From Cynocephalus volans (lineage: Eukaryota; Chordata; Mammalia; Dermoptera; Cynocephalidae), in contig NC_084465.1 in assembly GCF_027409185.1 (NCBI RefSeq), positions 26,143,864-26,207,863 on the forward strand: a stretch of 64,000 bases of DNA, read 5' to 3'. Every line of letters starts with the position of its first letter. The first letter of the stretch is position 1. Below the pieces are notes generated by a model. That model saw nothing but the letters and a program-made list of their open reading frames with translations. It searched no databases and was not told the origin of the DNA. The position numbers and the translations under genes were made by a program. Positions 59,584 through 64,000 of this stretch are shown here, piece after piece.

Positions 59584-62500
59584 ACCCACTAAGGCCATAG
59601 CCTTGCCCTGACACGTGGCAGCTGATTCAGTGCTGTGTTGCTACGGAGGGCTGTGTTCATAACTATCCCAGATGGCGTTGATCGTACTTGTTTAGGAGCA
59701 CTCATAGGTAATTTCACAAGCAGGCTGCAATTCACACCTGGATCTCCCATCAAAGCAACCTGTCAACATGAGGGTCTCGGTTAGACACATTTTCCAGGTG
59801 TCACAGGACAATTCAACACATGGCAGTTCAGCCTTCACTCAGCAAGTATAGACAAGCCTCCAGCAGTCACATCTGACGGCTCTCCAGGAGACCTGGGTGC
59901 TCCAAGAGATTTTCGCTTTCTTATTTTTGTCTCTGTGCCAAGGAGCCCACGCCAGACATTCCACCGGGGTAATTGCAACAAGACTTCTCTCAAGATCTAT
60001 TGCCCAAAACATACTTACTATGTGACACAGCCATTTGTATTCCTTTTACAGTTCCTTTTTGCATTGCTGACTTCAAGAAAGCTAATTAATTATTTTAGGC
60101 ACCACTATTAAATTGACATAGTGATTAATCTGATAATCCTTTTTATGAAATTACCTCTGAAATGCTAACTTTTCGACTTTTGAAACTCACTGTGTAAATT
60201 ACTCTGAAGATTACGTTGTACCAGCTTTTGGCTCCGTAAATCTTAATGGTAGTTTTTTGCCAAAAGCAATAAAAGCTGTCCTGAATTTATCAGATCAATC
60301 AGGAAAGAGGCAGGCAGGCAGGAAATTGAAGGTGACTCACGCTGTAAGTGGGGGTTTTAACTGACGGAACTGTTAAAACCTGTTGTCACTGGTTAGATAC
60401 GGCTACAGTGGTAGCCTAATGAAGCCAGGGGCCATACAGGGCCCCTGGCTGAGAGAAGAGCCATTGTGCTTCTAAGACATGGTCCTTTCCCCTTTTCCTC
60501 TCTCCCACATCCCTGCATCTGCTCCCAATTTGCTGGGCTAAGTCTCTCCGTGGTGACGGTGGCAAAGGTCTCCCAGCACATCCACTTGGGCTCAGAGCCC
60601 CAAGGGCTGCCTCATTGCCAGCCAACCCTGTGCAATCCCCAAAGTCCTTGGCATGGGGTAGGGGCAGGGAGCAGACCTGGGCTGTTTTCTTCCACCTTCC
60701 TTTACCCAGTGGGCAGGGTCCTGGACCTCAGGGTGACTTAATCACTCCAATTGTGCTACTGACACTATCACATAGGATTCTTAAAACCTGGTTGGGGCAG
60801 CATCCACCTTCATTCTTTTTTTTTAAGCTATTGTTTCTTTTTCTTTTTAATAATAACCCCCATGCATCCATCATGTGCCTTACCAGGAGTGTGTCTCATC
60901 CCTTTGCCAGCCTCTCGTAAGGCAGCGCACACTTCCCACTTGTTTGGAGGAGAACGGGTACAGGACACAACCTATTGAATCTGTGGCCCCATTTATCCAT
61001 CCAGCCATCCAGCGGTATTTACTGAGCACCTCCCATGTGCCAGGCTCTGTTCTAGGCTCTGGGGAATACAGACAGAACAAGAACGAGGCAGGGACGACTC
61101 AATCCTCATGGCACTTCTGACAGAGCCAGACAGCAGACAAGATAAAGACCAAGCGCTGGCGCTCCACTCTTCAGGAAGAGGACAGGGAGTGCAGTGGAGG
61201 GCAGGACTTTAAACAGAGGGCTTGGGGGAGGCCTAGTGGCCTCGCTTGCCTCAGCCTGGCTCTGCCTCATTAAGAAGATGACGTTTGAAAAAGGAGCCGA
61301 GGGACGTGAGGGACGGCGCCAAGTGGGTACAGGAGGAGCATTCCAGGCAGGGGCACGGCCCATGCCAAAGCCCCACAATGGGAGCATGCCTGACCGTTCA
61401 GGGAACAGCAAGGAGGCCGCTGTGGCTGGACTAGAGTTAGCAAAGGGACAGCGGGAAGAGAGATGTTCAGAGAAGTCTGGAATCTGCAGGCCATGGAAAG
61501 AGCTAAGTAAACGTGGCATTTCTGGGTGCTTTGCAAGGGAAAAGCAGGTCTGTCGGCCTTGTTCTTGTCCTCCCCTGGCTGTCCCCTCCCACCCCTCAGT
61601 TCTGTCCTGAAGGAGTCTCCCAGGCAGGTCACAGGCATCTGAGGGCCAGTGGTAAGAGACGGAGCCCGGGCCTGGAAGCCCTGCTGCCAGGATTCACTGT
61701 CCCACCTCGGGGAAACTGAGGGTAGAGGGCACCTCTATCCAGCTTGATGTCCCTGCTACTACTTCTCTGGGCTGATGCCATCAGGTTCACTCAGCTTTGC
61801 TGGGGCAGGAGGCTTACCCCCCTACAGCCTCCTCTGCTCCCCGTTTTCTCCCTCCCCGGGTACCAGGCGAGAGCTAAACAGGAGAACACACACCCAGGAG
61901 TGGTCGGGCTGATTCACGTGGTGGATTGAGTTTCTGATCAATCTAATATGAAGCCTTGAAACCAGAAGAGGGTTCTGGTCCCCTCACATTGCTCCTGAGA
62001 GAAGACCCAGTGTGTGCGAGGGCTTTGATCAGCGAGGGCTTCAGTCAGCAGCTGCAGTGATGTGGAGGGGACACCCTTCCGTGACCCTCGCCCCCATAAT
62101 CCCACGCAGGAGTTATTCTGTTTTTCCATCACACCCACAGCTCCGGCAGTCATGATCCCACACCGAGGGGTCAGCCCTCCAGGGCAGTAGGACAGGTCTG
62201 AAGGAGCACGGACAGAGGGACCCAAAGGGAGCGCACCGTCCTCCCAGCGCACCGCACCGCAGTCAGAGAACAGTAGGCCTCTCTGCTTCAGAGGGAACCT
62301 GACACGTGGCAGCTGGGTCCCTGGGGCTCTAGGTCCCACCTCTGGGGTTGCCCCTTGGTTGAGTTGCCCTGTGGAAAGTTTTTCTGCAAAGAGCTGGCCA
62401 GGGGTGGGTTTGGGAAGGCTCTGAGAGCTCTGGCATCTGTTTCATGGTACCACAGTACCATGTGGGGTGGCGGCATTTTTGGTGTGACCCAACCCCTGAG

Positions 62501-62640
62501 GTGCCCGTGTCCCCAGGCCTCCACTCATCTGCCGCTCAAAGAGGTCACCGACTTCTCCCCACCCCAGGCCCACGTCGTGTTCCAGAACCACCTCCACCGT
62601 GTGCACGGCCGGGGGTCCTGCCTCCCTGGCACTTTCCTAG
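59584..62640. other. Intergenic, no gene recognised
   Basis: About 60040-60340 is an AT-rich island without recognised repeats. About 61005-61150 has an L2-like tail (TACTGAGCACCTCCCATGTG, GGCTCTGGGGAATACAGACA). The rest is GC-rich and unassigned. Confidence 0.45.
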
Positions 62641-64000
62641 TGAGCCTTTTCTTCCCCCCCGAAGTCACACTCACACATCCGAGGCAGCCACAGCGACTGC
62701 CCTGTGGGTTACCATGGAAACAGAACATTCTTTCCTCCTCCCTCCTAGCTGTTTACCTTGGTCAGAGACTGCGGCAAAAACCAGCCTGTCGCGGAAGGAG
62801 AGGGGGAGCGGGGGCGGGGGCGGCGGTGGGGAGAGGGCAGCCAGCCCGCTCTAAACCAGATCATTCCGGTTCAGAGCGGCTCCCTCCCCTGCAGTCCCGG
62901 GAACCTTTCCAGCAAGGCGGGGCCGCTGCAGAGGAAGGCTCTGGAGCCTGAGCAGCCTTAGTGGAGAGGGTCTGAGACCACCCTGGCCAGCGCCAGTGCC
63001 CAGCTGCACCCGGGCCTCCCTGGGGCCCTCCCTGCCAGTGCTGGGAGTTGGCGCGGCTCTTGGTGGTGCTGCTGCAGGTCCTGCAGGTTGTCCTCCACAC
63101 TGGGGGCCCTGGTGGCGCCGGGTGGGGGTGCTGGGAGCTGGAATCCAGCCCTTGCTCTGTGCACCCGCTGTGCCCGGGCCCAGAGCACCTTGCCCCGCTG
63201 GACCACTGCGGGTCCTACCGGCAGAGGGTCCTGCGGCGGCCAGCGGGCCCCTGTGGGTTGCTCTCTGTTGGAAGCTTCCTAGTGCTCTCAGAACAGAAGC
63301 CAACAGAAGCCAAAGCGTTCATCCCAGGTCGCCCCACCTGCCTCTCCTCCCACACCTCTCCCCAGAGACCCCGGGCTCCTGCCACGTGGCCTCTTCCCCT
63401 TCCAGAAAACTCCAGGAGCTGGGTCTTGTCCCTGCCTGGAACACTCCGGTCACTGCACGCACACTGGTTCGGTCCTCAGAGGATTCCCCAACTTTCCGTG
63501 TCCCACAGCTCCTCGTTCCTCTGCCTCGGCCTCTCGGGTGTCCCTCCTCGTCTGCTTGGGCAGGATCTCTGCCTCCCCGCCCCGCCATGGAAGCTCCCTG
63601 AAGGCAGGGCCCCATCCCGCTGCATCCCCGCCCAGCGCTGGATACGTCCCAGATGATGTTAGTGGCGGTGGCCCAGACGAGGACAAGAGCGCCAGCTCCC
63701 TGGCCTCAGGCCGCCGAGCCCCCACTCCCCGCTAGGGGGAGACCGAGCAGCCACCCGGGACGGCTTCCTGGCGACACCCCAGCGCGAGCACGAGGCCACC
63801 TTGCTGCAGCCTGCAAAGCAGCGCGGTGGACAGTGAAGCTGGGCCCGTGGCGAGGCGGCCGGGGGCGGGCGCGTCCTGCAGCCTCCCCGCCCCTGCCCCG
63901 GGCTCCACCGCCTCTGCGCGGCTGCTCTAGCCCGAATGCCACCCATCCCGGGGAGCCGGGGCGACTGGAAGGGTCTTCTGGGCCATGACCGGGGCAGACG
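62641..64000. promoter_or_regulatory. CpG-rich region at right edge, candidate CpG island
   Basis: CpG density rises from about 62780 (GGGGGCGGGGGCGGCGG near 62810) and again strongly from about 63700 to the edge. A 14-bp RFX X-box match, GTTACCATGGAAAC, sits at 62708-62721. Overlapping open frames occur on both strands with no recognised protein. It could be the promoter side of a transcript outside the window, or an orphan CpG island. Confidence 0.5.

Noticed and set aside
62355-63656. Open frames of about 200 codons near the right edge
   Set aside because: Several overlapping frames on both strands in CpG-rich DNA, with low-complexity Pro/Ala/Arg composition. Not convincing as a gene.
46000-64000. 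KLHDC10, the expected neighbour in human
   Set aside because: No kelch-repeat exon or other KLHDC10 sequence was recognised in the window. It probably lies further right.

Overview
This window is mammalian nuclear DNA. It holds spliced genes with GT-AG introns, CpG-rich promoter sequence and dense interspersed repeats (MIR, L2, old L1, MaLR LTRs, Tigger- and hAT-type DNA transposons). No operons or bacterial features are present. At least twelve short SINEs look derived from tRNA-Ile, several with clean target-site duplications. From memory this matches the CYN SINE family described in colugos (Dermoptera), and no Alu-type or rodent-type SINE was seen. My best guess at the source is therefore a colugo such as Galeopterus; the species call is inference.

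Two protein-coding genes are supported. SSMEM1 (serine-rich single-pass membrane protein 1) lies on the minus strand from 6147 to the left edge. Three coding exons are visible (6147-5965, 2123-2069, 355-1) and the last is cut by the window. TMEM209 lies on the plus strand from 8533 to 44811. All 15 coding exons could be placed with GT-AG junctions and consistent phase. They add to 1686 coding bases, a 561-residue protein plus stop, the same length as human TMEM209 as I recall it. The two genes are head to head with 2.4 kb between their start codons. A CpG-rich TMEM209 promoter at about 8325-8700 carries TCTCGCGAGA, ETS-like, NRF1-like and X-box-like motifs. From memory this is the human 7q32.2 arrangement.

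From about 46 kb to the right end I see no gene. In human the next gene on that side is KLHDC10, tail to tail with TMEM209 across an intergenic gap, and none of its exons was recognised here. The interval holds an L2, MaLR LTRs, a 5'-truncated L1 with a 17-bp target-site duplication and a SINE nested in it, two SINEs inserted next to each other, a GT-rich minisatellite, and a probable 477-bp solo LTR with a 5-bp duplication inside an older LTR. The last 1.3 kb is CpG-rich and may be the edge of a promoter.

The more unusual observations are: the first 27 nt of U6 snRNA, without a tail, between perfect 19-bp direct repeats just after TMEM209 exon 7; a (TG)12(TA)9 tract ending 20 nt before the exon 5 acceptor; a 50-bp perfect alternating pyrimidine-purine tract with (CG)8; a first coding exon that supplies only the start codon; and a small family of palindromic mariner-like elements. 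No new gene system is claimed. Long reading frames in the GC-rich right third look like chance.
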